Assembly: GCA_023408075.1 (NCBI GenBank)
Contig: JAEYKW010000050.1
Location: 16,966-80,965 of the forward strand
Source of the DNA: Bacillota bacterium
GTDB taxonomy: Bacteria > Bacillota > Clostridia > Christensenellales > SZUA-584
Length of the DNA stretch: 64,000 nucleotides
Direction of reading: 5' to 3'
The notes under the pieces are model-generated. The model made no database searches. It was not told the origin of the DNA and was given only the letters and a program-made list of their open reading frames with translations. Below, piece after piece: positions 53,133 to 62,484 of this stretch. Each line of letters begins with the position of its first letter. Position 1 is the first letter of the stretch. A program made the position numbers and the translations under genes.

Positions 53133-54404
53133 TTATTTTTCCACGCGGATCACATTGGCCACCTTGATGACCTCGGGGATGTAGCGGATGTCGTCCATCG
53201 CACACTTGACGGATATCTCCTTGGCACGGTGCGTCACGAATATCAGCGGCACACTCTCGCCGCTCTGGCCTTTCTGCACCACCGAGTTAATGCTCACGCC
53301 GTGCTTACCGAAAGCGCTCGCGATTTTCGCAAGTACACCCGGAGAATCCTGCACGCTGATGCGGATGAAGAATTCGCATTCCCAGTTATTCTCGAACGAC
53401 AGCTCCGACGACACCTTGACATCGTTATAAAACGATGTGTACCGGTGTTTGGCTTGGCTCGAAGCGTAAAGCACATCCGAAACCACCGCGCTCGCCGTGG
53501 GCATATCGCCTGCGCCGCGTCCGTAGAGCATCACGTCGTCCACGATATTGCCGTGCAGGTATATCGCGTTGAACGCACCGCGCACCGAGGCCAGCGGATG
53601 CGTTTTGGGTATCATCGTCGGATGCACGCGCGCTTCTATCGTCTTGCCGCGCTTTTTGCCTATGGCGAGCAGCTTCACGGTATACCCGAGCTCGTTGCCG
53701 TATGCGATATCCTCCAGCGTAATATTCGTAATCCCTTCACAGAAGATGTATTCGACAGGCACGCGCGCATGAAACGCCATGGATGAGAGTATTGACAGCT
53801 TGTACATCGCGTCGAGCCCCTCCACATCGTTTTTGGGGTTCGCTTCCGCAAACCCAAGCTGCTGCGCCTCTTTGAGCACCGCTTCGTAACTCGCCTTGTC
53901 CTCCTCCATTTTGGAGAGGATGTAGTTGGTGGTGCCGTTAATGATGCCCATGACCGAGGTCAGCTCGTTGGCCTGGAAGCTTTCCCAAATGGTCCGCAGA
54001 ATCGGTATGCCGCCGCCCACACTGGCTTCGAAATACAGCCCCGCGCCGCTCTTTTGCGCCGCCGCGTTAAGCTCAGGCCAATGGCGCGCGAGCAGTTCCT
54101 TGTTCGCTGTCACCACCGTCTTGCCGGCCTTGAGCGATTCGAGCACAAACTCCTTGGCCGGATTGACGCCGCCGATCAGCTCGATCACGATATCGATCGA
54201 TTCGTCCTCGATGATGTCTTTATAAAAATCCTTGGCTTTCAGCTCATCAGGAACGTCGATCGAATACGCCAGCGCGAGCACCTTTTTTAAGTTCAGCGAA
54301 ATGCCTTCCTTGTGCTCAATATAGCTTTTTTGCATCTCGATCGTTCTGTAAACGCCCGAACCGACTGTGCCAAGACCGATCAGCGCAATGTTGACTTGTT
54401 TCAT
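53133..54404 (-). CDS. hom: homoserine dehydrogenase
   Basis: 423 residues. The NAD(P) loop is GLGTVGSGVY, catalytic-domain pieces include GGGIPILRTIWES, GIINGTTNYIL and GLDAMYKLSILS, and a C-terminal ACT domain starts near residue 345. It reduces aspartate semialdehyde to homoserine, the precursor of O-acetylhomoserine used by MetY. It lies 16 nt after coaX. Confidence 0.95.
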   Translation of the reverse strand: MKQVNIALIGLGTVGSGVYRTIEMQKSYIEHKEGISLNLKKVLALAYSIDVPDELKAKDFYKDIIEDESIDIVIELIGGVNPAKEFVLESLKAGKTVVTANKELLARHWPELNAAAQKSGAGLYFEASVGGGIPILRTIWESFQANELTSVMGIINGTTNYILSKMEEDKASYEAVLKEAQQLGFAEANPKNDVEGLDAMYKLSILSSMAFHARVPVEYIFCEGITNITLEDIAYGNELGYTVKLLAIGKKRGKTIEARVHPTMIPKTHPLASVRGAFNAIYLHGNIVDDVMLYGRGAGDMPTASAVVSDVLYASSQAKHRYTSFYNDVKVSSELSFENNWECEFFIRISVQDSPGVLAKIASAFGKHGVSINSVVQKGQSGESVPLIFVTHRAKEISVKCAMDDIRYIPEVIKVANVIRVEK

Positions 54405-54420
54405 CTGCTTCCCCTCACCG

Positions 54421-55188
54421 CTATTTCGCGTTTTTCTTATACAAAATATTAAGACCGATCAGCGCGAGCAGGCTGTTGATCTCATCAATCTCGCTCGTGT
54501 CCTGTGCAATCAGCCGCGCGAGCCCACCCGTTGCAATCACCTTCGGATTGCCGCCCATCTCCGCTTTGAAGCGGCGGACGATATAATCAACCTGACCCAC
54601 GTAACCGTATATGATGCCCGCCTGCATGCCCGCAATCGTGTTTCTCGCAATGGCCTTTTCTGGCTTCACAAGCTCCACGCGCGGCAGCTTCGCCGCGCTG
54701 ATGGTCAGCGCGTCCGCCGCAATTTTAAGCCCCGGGCATATCGCGCCGCCGAGAAAATCTCCGTTTTCGGCCACCGCGCCGAACGTGGTCGCCGTGCCGA
54801 AATCCACAAGTACGCACGGGCCGCCGTAGAGCGTATACGCCGCGACGGCGCTCACGATGCGATCCGCTCCGAGCTCCTTTGGATTATCGTAAAGAATGTT
54901 GATGCCCGTTTTCATGCCCGGGCCCACAAACTTCGCCTGCTGCCCGAAATACGTGCCGCACATGTGCTGCAGCGTGTAGTTGATCGTCGGTATCACGGAT
55001 GATATGATGATCCCCTTCACGTCCTTGCATTCGTGCCCCGCATGGTGAAAAAACGCTTCGATGCGGATGCCGTATTCATCGGCGGTGCGCTCCTGCTTGG
55101 TGGCCATGCGCCACGAGTTGATGAGCTTGTCTCCCTCGAATATACCGCATTTGATGTGGCTGTTGCCCACATCCATGACAAATATCAT
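54421..55188 (-). CDS. coaX: type III pantothenate kinase
   Basis: 255 residues of the ASKHA fold. MDVGNSHIKCGIF binds phosphate, PKELGADRI and VDFGTATTF are the family signatures. It phosphorylates pantothenate, the first step to coenzyme A. It lies 32 nt after a PanT-like transporter gene, which fits pantothenate uptake followed by trapping. Confidence 0.95.
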   Translation of the reverse strand: MIFVMDVGNSHIKCGIFEGDKLINSWRMATKQERTADEYGIRIEAFFHHAGHECKDVKGIIISSVIPTINYTLQHMCGTYFGQQAKFVGPGMKTGINILYDNPKELGADRIVSAVAAYTLYGGPCVLVDFGTATTFGAVAENGDFLGGAICPGLKIAADALTISAAKLPRVELVKPEKAIARNTIAGMQAGIIYGYVGQVDYIVRRFKAEMGGNPKVIATGGLARLIAQDTSEIDEINSLLALIGLNILYKKNAK

Positions 55189-55220
55189 TGATTTCTCCAG
55201 TTCTCTTTCTAATGCTTCGG

Positions 55221-55823
55221 TCAGGCCTTCGCGCTGCGCTTATTCATTTTGGTCAGCGGCACAACAACGGCTGCCACAACGATGACCGCGAGTATGATCT
55301 CGAGCACGGCGTTCAGGCCGCCCCACGCGACGAGGAATGTCGTGTAACTGCCTCCCACCACGTCGTTGCCGTAGAAGGCGAAGAATATGCCCGACAATAC
55401 GAGCAGTGAATGCAGCAGCGTGCCCGCTCCCGCCGCCACCGATGCCGACAGCACAAGGCCTTTGCTTTTGCGAAGCACCTCAAACAGCCATGCCGCAAAA
55501 ATCGGGAAAACGAAGCGCGGCACCACACTGATCAGCAGACTCCACACATTTCCGTTCGGAACGAATGGGCTGAAGGCAAAAGCCACAAGCGGATTGGCCG
55601 GCATGAATGTCCAGACGATCACCGAGCTGATTCCGAGCACAAGCCCAATAAATGCGCCTGCTTTTTTGCCAAGCGTCATCGCGGCAATCAAGGCGGGGAT
55701 ATGGGCGAGCGTCGCCACAATGCCCGGCCCGAGAGGCAACGACCCCAGCACCGTAAAACAGAAAAGCAGCTCGATCGCCGTAAACAGCGACATCTGTACC
55801 CAAAACAACGTATTCTTTTTCAT
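55221..55823 (-). CDS. ECF S component, probably pantothenate (PanT-like)
   Basis: 200 residues with six hydrophobic segments. An N-terminal block LGSLPLGPGIVATLAHIPALIA is typical of ECF S components. Substrate is inferred from the adjacent coaX. The ATG at 55823 follows GGAGG. It would share the ECF ATPase module at 47-49 kb or another one. Confidence 0.8.
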   Translation of the reverse strand: MKKNTLFWVQMSLFTAIELLFCFTVLGSLPLGPGIVATLAHIPALIAAMTLGKKAGAFIGLVLGISSVIVWTFMPANPLVAFAFSPFVPNGNVWSLLISVVPRFVFPIFAAWLFEVLRKSKGLVLSASVAAGAGTLLHSLLVLSGIFFAFYGNDVVGGSYTTFLVAWGGLNAVLEIILAVIVVAAVVVPLTKMNKRSAKA

Positions 55824-55938
55824 TTTTCCTCCGTTCGGGTTCCGATCACGGATACCCGACATTAGTGTTATTCAGCTTTTCATTAGCTTGCGTGGCGCTG
55901 CGCAAAGCATACGCCCGCATACAAAAAACCGTGGTTGT

Positions 55939-55967
55939 ATTATATCAATATCGGGATTGATTCGCAA
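55939..55967 (-). promoter_or_regulatory. promoter of the panT-like/coaX/hom operon
   Basis: Minus strand TTGCGA (55962-55967), 17 bp, TATAAT (55939-55944). It leaves a leader of about 110 nt containing a TCGGGT/ACCCGA hairpin just before the ribosome site. Confidence 0.55.
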
Positions 55968-56018
55968 ATAAATTCTTCTCATTGGCAAACGCGTGACATC
56001 TTCTCGATATCAGGTTCA

Positions 56019-56261
56019 CTATTTAATTTCCTGTTCCAGATCGTGAAACTCTCGGGTGCTGAAAAACTCTCCGAGCGTGATACCCAGTCCGTCGCAAAGC
56101 ATTTTTATCGTAATGATCTTTGGATTCACGCTTTTTCCGTAAAGGATATTTTTCACCGAGGAGGGCGGAACAGCCGATAAATTGGCAAGCTTATTGATAG
56201 ACATGTTGCGCTGCTCACACAATTCAAGAATCCGGTGTTTAATGGCAGTAATCGTATCCAT
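56019..56261 (-). CDS. XRE-family transcriptional regulator
   Basis: 80 residues with a single HTH_3-type domain: RNMSINKLANLSAVPPSSVKN is the helix-turn-helix, followed by ITIKMLCDGLGITLGEFF. The ATG at 56261 follows AAAGG. It is divergent from a small helical protein gene, with phased repeats between that are the likely operator. Confidence 0.85.
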   Translation of the reverse strand: MDTITAIKHRILELCEQRNMSINKLANLSAVPPSSVKNILYGKSVNPKIITIKMLCDGLGITLGEFFSTREFHDLEQEIK

Positions 56262-56309
56262 TTTCACATACCTTTTTATTTTTAGCTTAGACAAAACAGG
56301 TGGACATTG

Positions 56310-56345
56310 TAGGCTATGCATGCTGCTATTAGGCTATGCGTAGCC
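56310..56345. promoter_or_regulatory. phased direct repeats between XRE gene and its divergent neighbour
   Basis: TAGGCTATGC at 56310 and 56330, exactly 20 bp apart (two helical turns). The second copy is extended to an inverted repeat GGCTATGCGTAGCC (56332-56345). A TGGACA-N17-TGCTAT promoter for the plus gene may overlap it. Confidence 0.5.
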
Positions 56346-56373
56346 CAACAATTCAATACGGGAGGATTAAGAA

Positions 56374-56658
56374 ATGGAGCATGGAGAACAAGAATGTTCC
56401 GACCCGCTCTTAAAAAAGGTGAAAAAAGCACATGAAATCACAGCGACCTATCAAAGGTATCTTTCTGAAAAGAAACGCATCGAAAGCATGATATTGTATT
56501 TGCTGAAAGAGGGACAAACGCTCAGCAGCAAGGACCTGATAAAAGCTGTTCGAACACTGAATAGTCTGGTTGTCAAGCTGCAAAAAAGTCTCGAACACGC
56601 TACTTCAGCCCAACGATTCGATGAAGCACAGGGAAAGGCGCTTATGTATTATGAATAA
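56374..56658 (+). CDS. small helical protein, function unknown
   Basis: 94 residues after a strong GGGAGG site. Predicted helices with a heptad-like middle (EKKRIESMILYLLKEGQTL, LNSLVVKLQKSLEHA). It is Spo0E-like in size, but the SxxLD motif is missing. It lies divergent from the XRE regulator and may be its target or partner. Confidence 0.6.
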   Translation: MEHGEQECSDPLLKKVKKAHEITATYQRYLSEKKRIESMILYLLKEGQTLSSKDLIKAVRTLNSLVVKLQKSLEHATSAQRFDEAQGKALMYYE

Positions 56659-56707
56659 CAGTTGAACGATTAACTCACCTCACATGACTCATAATCTCCG
56701 TCTGCAT

Positions 56708-56734
56708 AAAAAAGAAGTGCGTGTGACCGCACTT
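56708..56734 (-). terminator. adenine deaminase terminator
   Basis: AAGTGCG/CGCACTT stem, followed by CTTTTTT on the minus strand. Confidence 0.75.
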
Positions 56735-56827
56735 TGCTTTTGATAATGCCTTCAATTCAATTCTTTGGGTTCGATAGCCAATGAGGCTTGACGGAGTTTG
56801 TGTCAGACGGAGATATATCTGATACCG

Positions 56828-58558
56828 TTATGCTTCGATGGGTATAAAATCGAACTTCGTCACGTCGAACAAGCCCATATCCGTAAGCTTCAATTCGGGT
56901 ATCACAGGCAGCGCCATAAAACAGAGCGTCATTACAGGCTCAATATTCGCATTGATTCCGAGCGATTCAATCGCCGTGTGATGCAGACGCGTGAGCTTTT
57001 CATCCACCCACTCGCCGCTCTGGTCGCTCATCAGCCCCGCAATCGGCATCGGCAGGCTCTCGAGCACTTTGCCGCCGTTCACCAGCACAATGCCGCCGTC
57101 CTGACTGATCAGCCGCTCCACCGCAAACGCCATATCGTCATCACTCACGCCCACAACAATAATGTTGTGCGAATCGTGCGCGATCGAGAGCGCCACGGCG
57201 CCGCGCTTCATGCCGTAATCTTTAAGCAGTGCCACGGCCACGTTACCCGTGTTCTGATGCCGCTCAACGACGGCGATTTTCACAATGTCCCTGTCCGGGT
57301 CATACACAAAATCACCGTTTGCGTCTCTTGTGATCTCCGCCGTTTCATTGCCGGTCACCACGCCGCCCGGTATGATCGTGATCACGTGAGCCTTGTCAGC
57401 ATGCACGGTCAGCCGCAGCTTGTCTTGGGAAAAATCCTTGACGCGAAAACGCCCCTTGGTTGAAGAGATGTCATGACGGTTCACACTCAACAGATATTTC
57501 CCGTCTGAAGCTGCCTCCTGCCCCGCGATAAACACCTTTTTGACATTGAAACCTTTGAGACTATCCATCAGCACGATATCCGCTCTGAGCCCCGGCGCGA
57601 TCGCGCCCCTGTCCTTGAGGCCATAGCATTCGGCGGCGTTGAGGCTCGCCATTTGTATCGCCGTGAAAGGATCGATCCCCGCGTCCACACAGAGGCGCAG
57701 ATGGTTATCGAGATGGCCGACGCTCAGTATCGTTTTGGGCTGGTAATCGTCCGAGCAGAGCACACAGCGCCTGCTGTTTTGCGGCGTCACGGCTTTGAGC
57801 AGTACCGGAAGATCGTGGCACGCCGAGCCCTGGCGCATCAGCACATACATGCCGCGCGCGATGCGGTCCCGCATTTCTTCCACGGTCGAGCATTCATGGT
57901 CGGTGTGGATGCCGGTGGAAGCATAGGCGTTGAGCGCATTCCCAGAGAGCCCCGGGCTATGCCCGTCAATCGGTTTTCCGTGACGTTTTGCGACCATGAG
58001 CTTGTCAATAACGCCGCTGTCTGCGGCGGTGACGCCCGGGAAATTCATAAACTCGCCGAGCCCCAATATATCGTCGCTGCCGAATTCGGGCTCCATGTCC
58101 TTCGCGGCAACCACAGCTCCCGCATGCTCAAACGGTGTGGCGGGCACGCAGGATGGCATCATCCATTTAATATCAAGCGCAGTGCCCTTCGACGCTTCAA
58201 TCATGTACTCAAGGCCGCTTAGGCCGCATACGTTCGTGATTTCGTGCGGATCGGAGATGATCGTGGTGGTGCCATGCGGGACGATGAGCCTGCCAAGCTC
58301 CTCGGGGCTTAAGTATGATGATTCCACATGCAGATGGCCGTCGATAAAGCCCGGCGCGGCATAGAGGCCGTTCGCATCAATTTCACGAAGACCTTCGTAT
58401 TGACCGACACCGGCAATGAGCCCTTCGCAGAGTGCGATGTCGCCTTCGATGACCGACGCGTTGTAAACATCGACTACCTTGCAGTTTTTAATCACAATAT
58501 CGGCAGGGACCCTGCCTGCGGCCACATCGATGAGCTTTTTGAGCAGTTCTTTATTCAT
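56828..58558 (-). CDS. ade: adenine deaminase
   Basis: 576 residues, the two-domain Ade form. The metal site starts with PGFIDGHLHVESSYL, then DPHEITNVCG and DHECSTVEEM. The C-terminal domain carries SIAHDSHNIIVVG and GGIVLVNGGKV. It converts adenine to hypoxanthine and ammonia for purine salvage. Single gene with its own terminator. Confidence 0.95.
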   Translation of the reverse strand: MNKELLKKLIDVAAGRVPADIVIKNCKVVDVYNASVIEGDIALCEGLIAGVGQYEGLREIDANGLYAAPGFIDGHLHVESSYLSPEELGRLIVPHGTTTIISDPHEITNVCGLSGLEYMIEASKGTALDIKWMMPSCVPATPFEHAGAVVAAKDMEPEFGSDDILGLGEFMNFPGVTAADSGVIDKLMVAKRHGKPIDGHSPGLSGNALNAYASTGIHTDHECSTVEEMRDRIARGMYVLMRQGSACHDLPVLLKAVTPQNSRRCVLCSDDYQPKTILSVGHLDNHLRLCVDAGIDPFTAIQMASLNAAECYGLKDRGAIAPGLRADIVLMDSLKGFNVKKVFIAGQEAASDGKYLLSVNRHDISSTKGRFRVKDFSQDKLRLTVHADKAHVITIIPGGVVTGNETAEITRDANGDFVYDPDRDIVKIAVVERHQNTGNVAVALLKDYGMKRGAVALSIAHDSHNIIVVGVSDDDMAFAVERLISQDGGIVLVNGGKVLESLPMPIAGLMSDQSGEWVDEKLTRLHHTAIESLGINANIEPVMTLCFMALPVIPELKLTDMGLFDVTKFDFIPIEA

Positions 58559-58625
58559 ATTGGCTACCCACTTTCATGGAGTCTTTTTAAATGAGGTTGT
58601 TTTATTTTAACACACATTTTGCAGC

Positions 58626-58655
58626 AAAAAAAGAAGCGCGTGTGATTCGCACTTC
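58626..58655 (-). terminator. terminator of the matrixin/lipoprotein operon
   Basis: GAAGTGCG/CGCGCTTC (one G-U pair) followed by TTTTTTT on the minus strand, 35 nt past the last stop. The stem sequence is nearly the same as the adenine deaminase terminator. Confidence 0.8.
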
Positions 58656-58690
58656 TCTCATTCTATCAGTCTCAAATTATCCCAACCATA

Positions 58691-59440
58691 TTATTTTTGA
58701 TAATATTGTTTCAGTTCATCCAATGCTATGACAAACGAGTCTTTATAAATATCTTTATCCGTTTCGGATGGCGGCCTTGCGTATGAGCCGTCGTCCCGCA
58801 GCAGTAGCTTGCCGTAATATCCGCCGACAAAGCCATACAATGGAGCGTCAACGTCTTCAAGAAAACCGCTGATATCGGTCGCAAAGATAAGCGCCTGTTC
58901 GCTCTGCTGAAACGGGTAAAACCCATCTATCCCAATATTAACCTGCTGATCATCAGGCATCGTTGGCGCATCATCTGCAAAAGGCTTTTTGTCAATGTGC
59001 GTTCCTTCCGTATATTCGCCATTGGTCACCCTGCCGCCATATTCCCCGAATAGCACGATATCTCCTTGTGACACATCGCCCTTGAGCACCTGATCCACTC
59101 TTACCTGCGACACGGTATAAAGCATATCGTTTTGGAACACGGCTTCAACCGAGATACATTCGCCTGTGGCCACAAATACAGCCTCAGCATCCAGCTCAGC
59201 TATGCTCGAAAACGGAAATACAAAAGCGTTATCCGGCGGCGTAGCGGCTGGCTCGGTGCTGTTTGAAGGTGCCGACTGTTCGTCAGCGGATGGATTCGGC
59301 ATGTCTGCCGCTGAAACTTCACTGACGACAATGGTATCTGCGGCTGTCTGAATTCCCGCGCCGCAAGCCGCACAGGCCAGAACAAGAATCAAAACAGAAA
59401 ATAAGAATATATAGATTTTTCTTTTATTCATAAATACCAT
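58691..59440 (-). CDS. lipoprotein of unknown function, paralogue 1
   Basis: 249 residues with a lipobox near LACAACGAG and a Ser/Pro/Thr linker to about 75, then a beta-rich domain. Landmarks of the domain are ATGECISVEAVFQNDMLYT, VDQVLKGDVSQGD, EYGGRVTNGEYTEGTH, MPDDQQ and SGFLEDVD. The next gene upstream encodes a close relative. The V-x-x-V-L-K-G pattern is reminiscent of small beta-barrel domains, but no family is claimed. It should be anchored on the outer face of the membrane next to the matrixin-like protease. Confidence 0.7.
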   Translation of the reverse strand: MVFMNKRKIYIFLFSVLILVLACAACGAGIQTAADTIVVSEVSAADMPNPSADEQSAPSNSTEPAATPPDNAFVFPFSSIAELDAEAVFVATGECISVEAVFQNDMLYTVSQVRVDQVLKGDVSQGDIVLFGEYGGRVTNGEYTEGTHIDKKPFADDAPTMPDDQQVNIGIDGFYPFQQSEQALIFATDISGFLEDVDAPLYGFVGGYYGKLLLRDDGSYARPPSETDKDIYKDSFVIALDELKQYYQK

Positions 59441-59483
59441 CTTTCTTATGGCGATATACGATACATTGCGTATCCTAAATAGA

Positions 59484-60233
59484 TTACTTGTACTGGGTAT
59501 TCAAATCACCATTATTTATGATTAGCGACTCTTTTCCGAAAATGTGTTTGTCCGTATTAGATGCAATAGGTTTGGCATATGATTCGTCATTCTGCTTAAA
59601 AAGCTTTCCATCCCATCCTCCAGTAATACCATATAGTGGCTCATCTACTGTTTCTAAAAAGCCACTGACATCCTGCGCAAAGAGCAATACCTTCTCGCCT
59701 TGCCGGAATGGAAAGAAACCGTCGACACCGATAACAAGCTGTTGATCGTCGGGCATTTTCGGCACATCTTTTAAAAATTCTTTATCGGCAATATGAGTAC
59801 CTTTTGTATATTCGCCATTGGTAACCCTTCCGCCATATTCAATAAATAGTAAGACATCGTCTTTTGAGATTTTCCCTTTAAAGACTTTAGCCACTTTTAC
59901 CTTAGATAAGGTATAGAGCATATCGTTTTGAAACACAGATTCGGTTGAGATACATTCGCCAGAAAATACAAGTTCTGATGCAGCATCTAGATCATTAATA
60001 TTATAATATCCTTTAAGTTTATCAAGACCATTAGAAACGTATATTACATTATCTTCCACAACAATTGGACTATCTACCTGTTCAATTTTAACAACAGGCT
60101 TAGAATCATTTTTAGTGATTTGTTCAATATTATCAGGGTTGTTTGCAAGCGGGTTTTGTACTGTTGAATTACATGCAGTATAAATAAATAACATAGCAAC
60201 CAATATAAATATGAGAATTATTCTTTTAGTCAT
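59484..60233 (-). CDS. lipoprotein of unknown function, paralogue 2
   Basis: 249 residues with a lipobox (IYTACNS) and an Asn/Lys-rich linker, then the same domain as paralogue 1 (GECISTESVFQNDMLYT, AKVFKGKISKDD, EYGGRVTNGEYTKGTH, MPDDQQ, SGFLETVD). Its DNA is far AT-richer than that of paralogue 1, which suggests separate origins or different ages in this genome. It starts 17 nt after the protease gene. Confidence 0.7.
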   Translation of the reverse strand: MTKRIILIFILVAMLFIYTACNSTVQNPLANNPDNIEQITKNDSKPVVKIEQVDSPIVVEDNVIYVSNGLDKLKGYYNINDLDAASELVFSGECISTESVFQNDMLYTLSKVKVAKVFKGKISKDDVLLFIEYGGRVTNGEYTKGTHIADKEFLKDVPKMPDDQQLVIGVDGFFPFRQGEKVLLFAQDVSGFLETVDEPLYGITGGWDGKLFKQNDESYAKPIASNTDKHIFGKESLIINNGDLNTQYK

Positions 60234-60250
60234 AGTCAGCTTCCTTTCTC

Positions 60251-60826
60251 TTATGAACCATATATCGCAATAACCTCTTGTTTATCGAAGACTTGAGGTG
60301 TTTGAACTGCACGGTTGGACTCTAGTGTGCACATAATGGAACCAATAAAAGATGCATGAGATAATCCAAGAAAATGACCATATTCGTGACAGACCGAACC
60401 TTTTCGTTGATCATATGTCATCCCGTCATAATTAAACTTATTTTGATTTAAATGTATTTTACACCAATACCAATCAATATCAAAATTTGTAGTCACTTGG
60501 CCATTAAGCATATGCTCAGTCAGCCCCGGTGTTTCATAGTTACCGGGCAAACAGTTGTCCCAATAAACGTCACATCTGGAATACGATTTTGTTGTCGTAC
60601 GATTGACAGAAATATTACTTGAAATTCCATTCCAATATCCGATACCATAATCCACCGATTCTTTATACTCGTACACAGAACTGTCTCGCCAATATAGAAT
60701 ATTTTTTGCTCCTCCGCTAATTTGACCTGTGCCATACCTAATTGAGGCAAGTGCTGTCGTTGTAAATGAAATAATCGTTATTAACATAAGTAGAACTATA
60801 GTAACCTTTTTGTAATGTCTCTTCAT
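60251..60826 (-). CDS. secreted matrixin-like zinc metalloprotease
   Basis: 191 residues with a signal peptide (hydrophobic run 8-27, cut near TTALAS). The zinc site HEYGHFLGLSH is at 147-157 and a Met-turn GSIMC at 162-166, the metzincin/matrixin layout. Four cysteines may form disulfides (near 85, 92, 122 and 146). It is small and lacks a recognisable propeptide. The ATG at 60826 follows GGGAG. It is the first gene of an operon with two paralogous lipoproteins, which could be anchors, substrates or inhibitors. Confidence 0.8.
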   Translation of the reverse strand: MKRHYKKVTIVLLMLITIISFTTTALASIRYGTGQISGGAKNILYWRDSSVYEYKESVDYGIGYWNGISSNISVNRTTTKSYSRCDVYWDNCLPGNYETPGLTEHMLNGQVTTNFDIDWYWCKIHLNQNKFNYDGMTYDQRKGSVCHEYGHFLGLSHASFIGSIMCTLESNRAVQTPQVFDKQEVIAIYGS

Positions 60827-61053
60827 TTTCATCTCCCACAAATTATTATTTTTTATCCGAATTGTTATATTTAATAATTTTAGACTTCTATTTCCATTAA
60901 ATTTAGATTTAGCGATTTATTTTCATTTATTGTATTATAAATATATTAATGGTATTTGTAAACCACATTCTTTTAATATTTATTTTTGATGGCATTCTTA
61001 ATAAAAAATAGAAATCAATATGCAAAAAAATCTTAAGACGTTCGGCAACGATC

Positions 61054-62484
61054 TTATTCACCCTTTTCCCGCTTCATCAATCTTCTTGTTTCCTTGATTT
61101 TCTTCTCATATCCTTCGTCGGATGGCTGATAGTACACCGTGCCCACGAGATTATCCGGCAAATACTGCTGCGGCGTGTAGTGCTTCTCAAAATCGTGCGG
61201 GTATTTATAGCCCTTGCCGTTGCCGAGCTTGTCGGCACCGTGGTAACTCGTATCGCGCAAATGCTGCGGCACGGGCACCTGATACGCGTGCTCCGCATCC
61301 GAAAACGCGCCGTCCACCGCCATCACGACCGCGTTGGATTTCGGCGATTCGCAGAGAAATATAATCGCTTGGGCGATGCTAAGCTTTGCCTCGGGCATGC
61401 CCACGAATTCGAGCGCCTGCGCGGCGGCAGCTGCCTGCGTCATCGCGGACGGGTTCGCGAGCCCCACATCCTCACTTGCGTGCGCGAAAATGCGCCGCAT
61501 GATGAGCCGCGGGTCCACCCCCGCGTAGATGAGCCGACCGAACCAGAACAGCGCCGCATCCGCGTCCGAGCCGCGCAGCGATTTGCAGAACGCGCTCAGC
61601 ATGTTGTAGTATTCCTCTTCGTCGCAGCGCACCGCGCGCCGCTGTATCGATTCCTCCGCGATATCAAGGCCGATCACGATTTTCCCGTCTTTATCGGGCG
61701 GCGTGGTCAGTACCGCAAGCTCCAGGGCATTGAGTGCGGTCCGCGCGTCCCCATTGGCCACATTCGCGATATGCTCCAGCGCCTCAGGCTCCAGCGCGAT
61801 GTCGAGCCCCCCAAGGCCGCGCTCGCTGTCGGCAAGCGCCATACCGATAATGCCCTTCACATCGTCCTTATTGAGCTGAAAGAACTGGAACAGGCGGCAC
61901 CGGCTCACAATCGCGCTCGTCATGCTGACCATCGGGTTTTCGGTCGTTGAGCCGATAAAGCGGATGATGCCCTTTTCGATCGCAGGCAGTATGCTGTCGC
62001 TTTGTGTTTTGCTCCAGCGGTGGCACTCGTCGAGCAGCAGGTAAGTGGACTGGCCGTACAGCTCGAGCCGCTCCTGCGCCTTATCGATGATCACGCGCAC
62101 GTCCTTCACGCCGCTGGTGACGGCGTTGAGTTTTTCAAACGCTGCACCCGTCGAGTTTGCGATCACAGAGGCGAGCGTCGTCTTTCCGGAGCCCGGCGGC
62201 CCGAAGAATATCGACGACGTCAGCGAATCCGTCTCAATCGCACGGCGCAGCAGTTTGCCCTTGCCCACAATATGCGACTGACCGAAGAATTCGTCGATTG
62301 TGCGTGGGCGCATCCTGTCGGCAAGCGGCGCTTTTTTATTCACGTTGTTTTCAAACAAATTATTCACAGCGATATCAGAGGCGAATGTATGTGCCCCTCT
62401 CCTTGTCTGTATCATACCACGAAGCCGGTGTTCTGCAAAGTCTTTTGGGCGATCCATGGGATTCAATTCCACTGCGTCATCCAT
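61054..62484 (-). CDS. rarA: replication-associated recombination protein A (RarA/MgsA)
   Basis: 476 residues of AAA+ clamp-loader-like ATPase. Walker A is GPPGSGKTT, Walker B is LLLDECHR, sensor 1 is GSTTENP, and a C-terminal tetramerisation domain includes GADKLGNGKGYKYPHDF. It acts at stalled replication forks. The start is uncertain: homologues begin near NLFENNV (residue 41 here), and ATG 62415 or GTG 62367 are alternatives. It is divergent from the MFS gene. Confidence 0.93.
   Translation of the reverse strand: MDDAVELNPMDRPKDFAEHRLRGMIQTRRGAHTFASDIAVNNLFENNVNKKAPLADRMRPRTIDEFFGQSHIVGKGKLLRRAIETDSLTSSIFFGPPGSGKTTLASVIANSTGAAFEKLNAVTSGVKDVRVIIDKAQERLELYGQSTYLLLDECHRWSKTQSDSILPAIEKGIIRFIGSTTENPMVSMTSAIVSRCRLFQFFQLNKDDVKGIIGMALADSERGLGGLDIALEPEALEHIANVANGDARTALNALELAVLTTPPDKDGKIVIGLDIAEESIQRRAVRCDEEEYYNMLSAFCKSLRGSDADAALFWFGRLIYAGVDPRLIMRRIFAHASEDVGLANPSAMTQAAAAAQALEFVGMPEAKLSIAQAIIFLCESPKSNAVVMAVDGAFSDAEHAYQVPVPQHLRDTSYHGADKLGNGKGYKYPHDFEKHYTPQQYLPDNLVGTVYYQPSDEGYEKKIKETRRLMKREKGE

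Noticed and set aside
56310..56345. CRISPR-like repeat
   Set aside because: Only two 10-bp copies; the setting fits an operator. No CRISPR array or cas gene was seen in the window.
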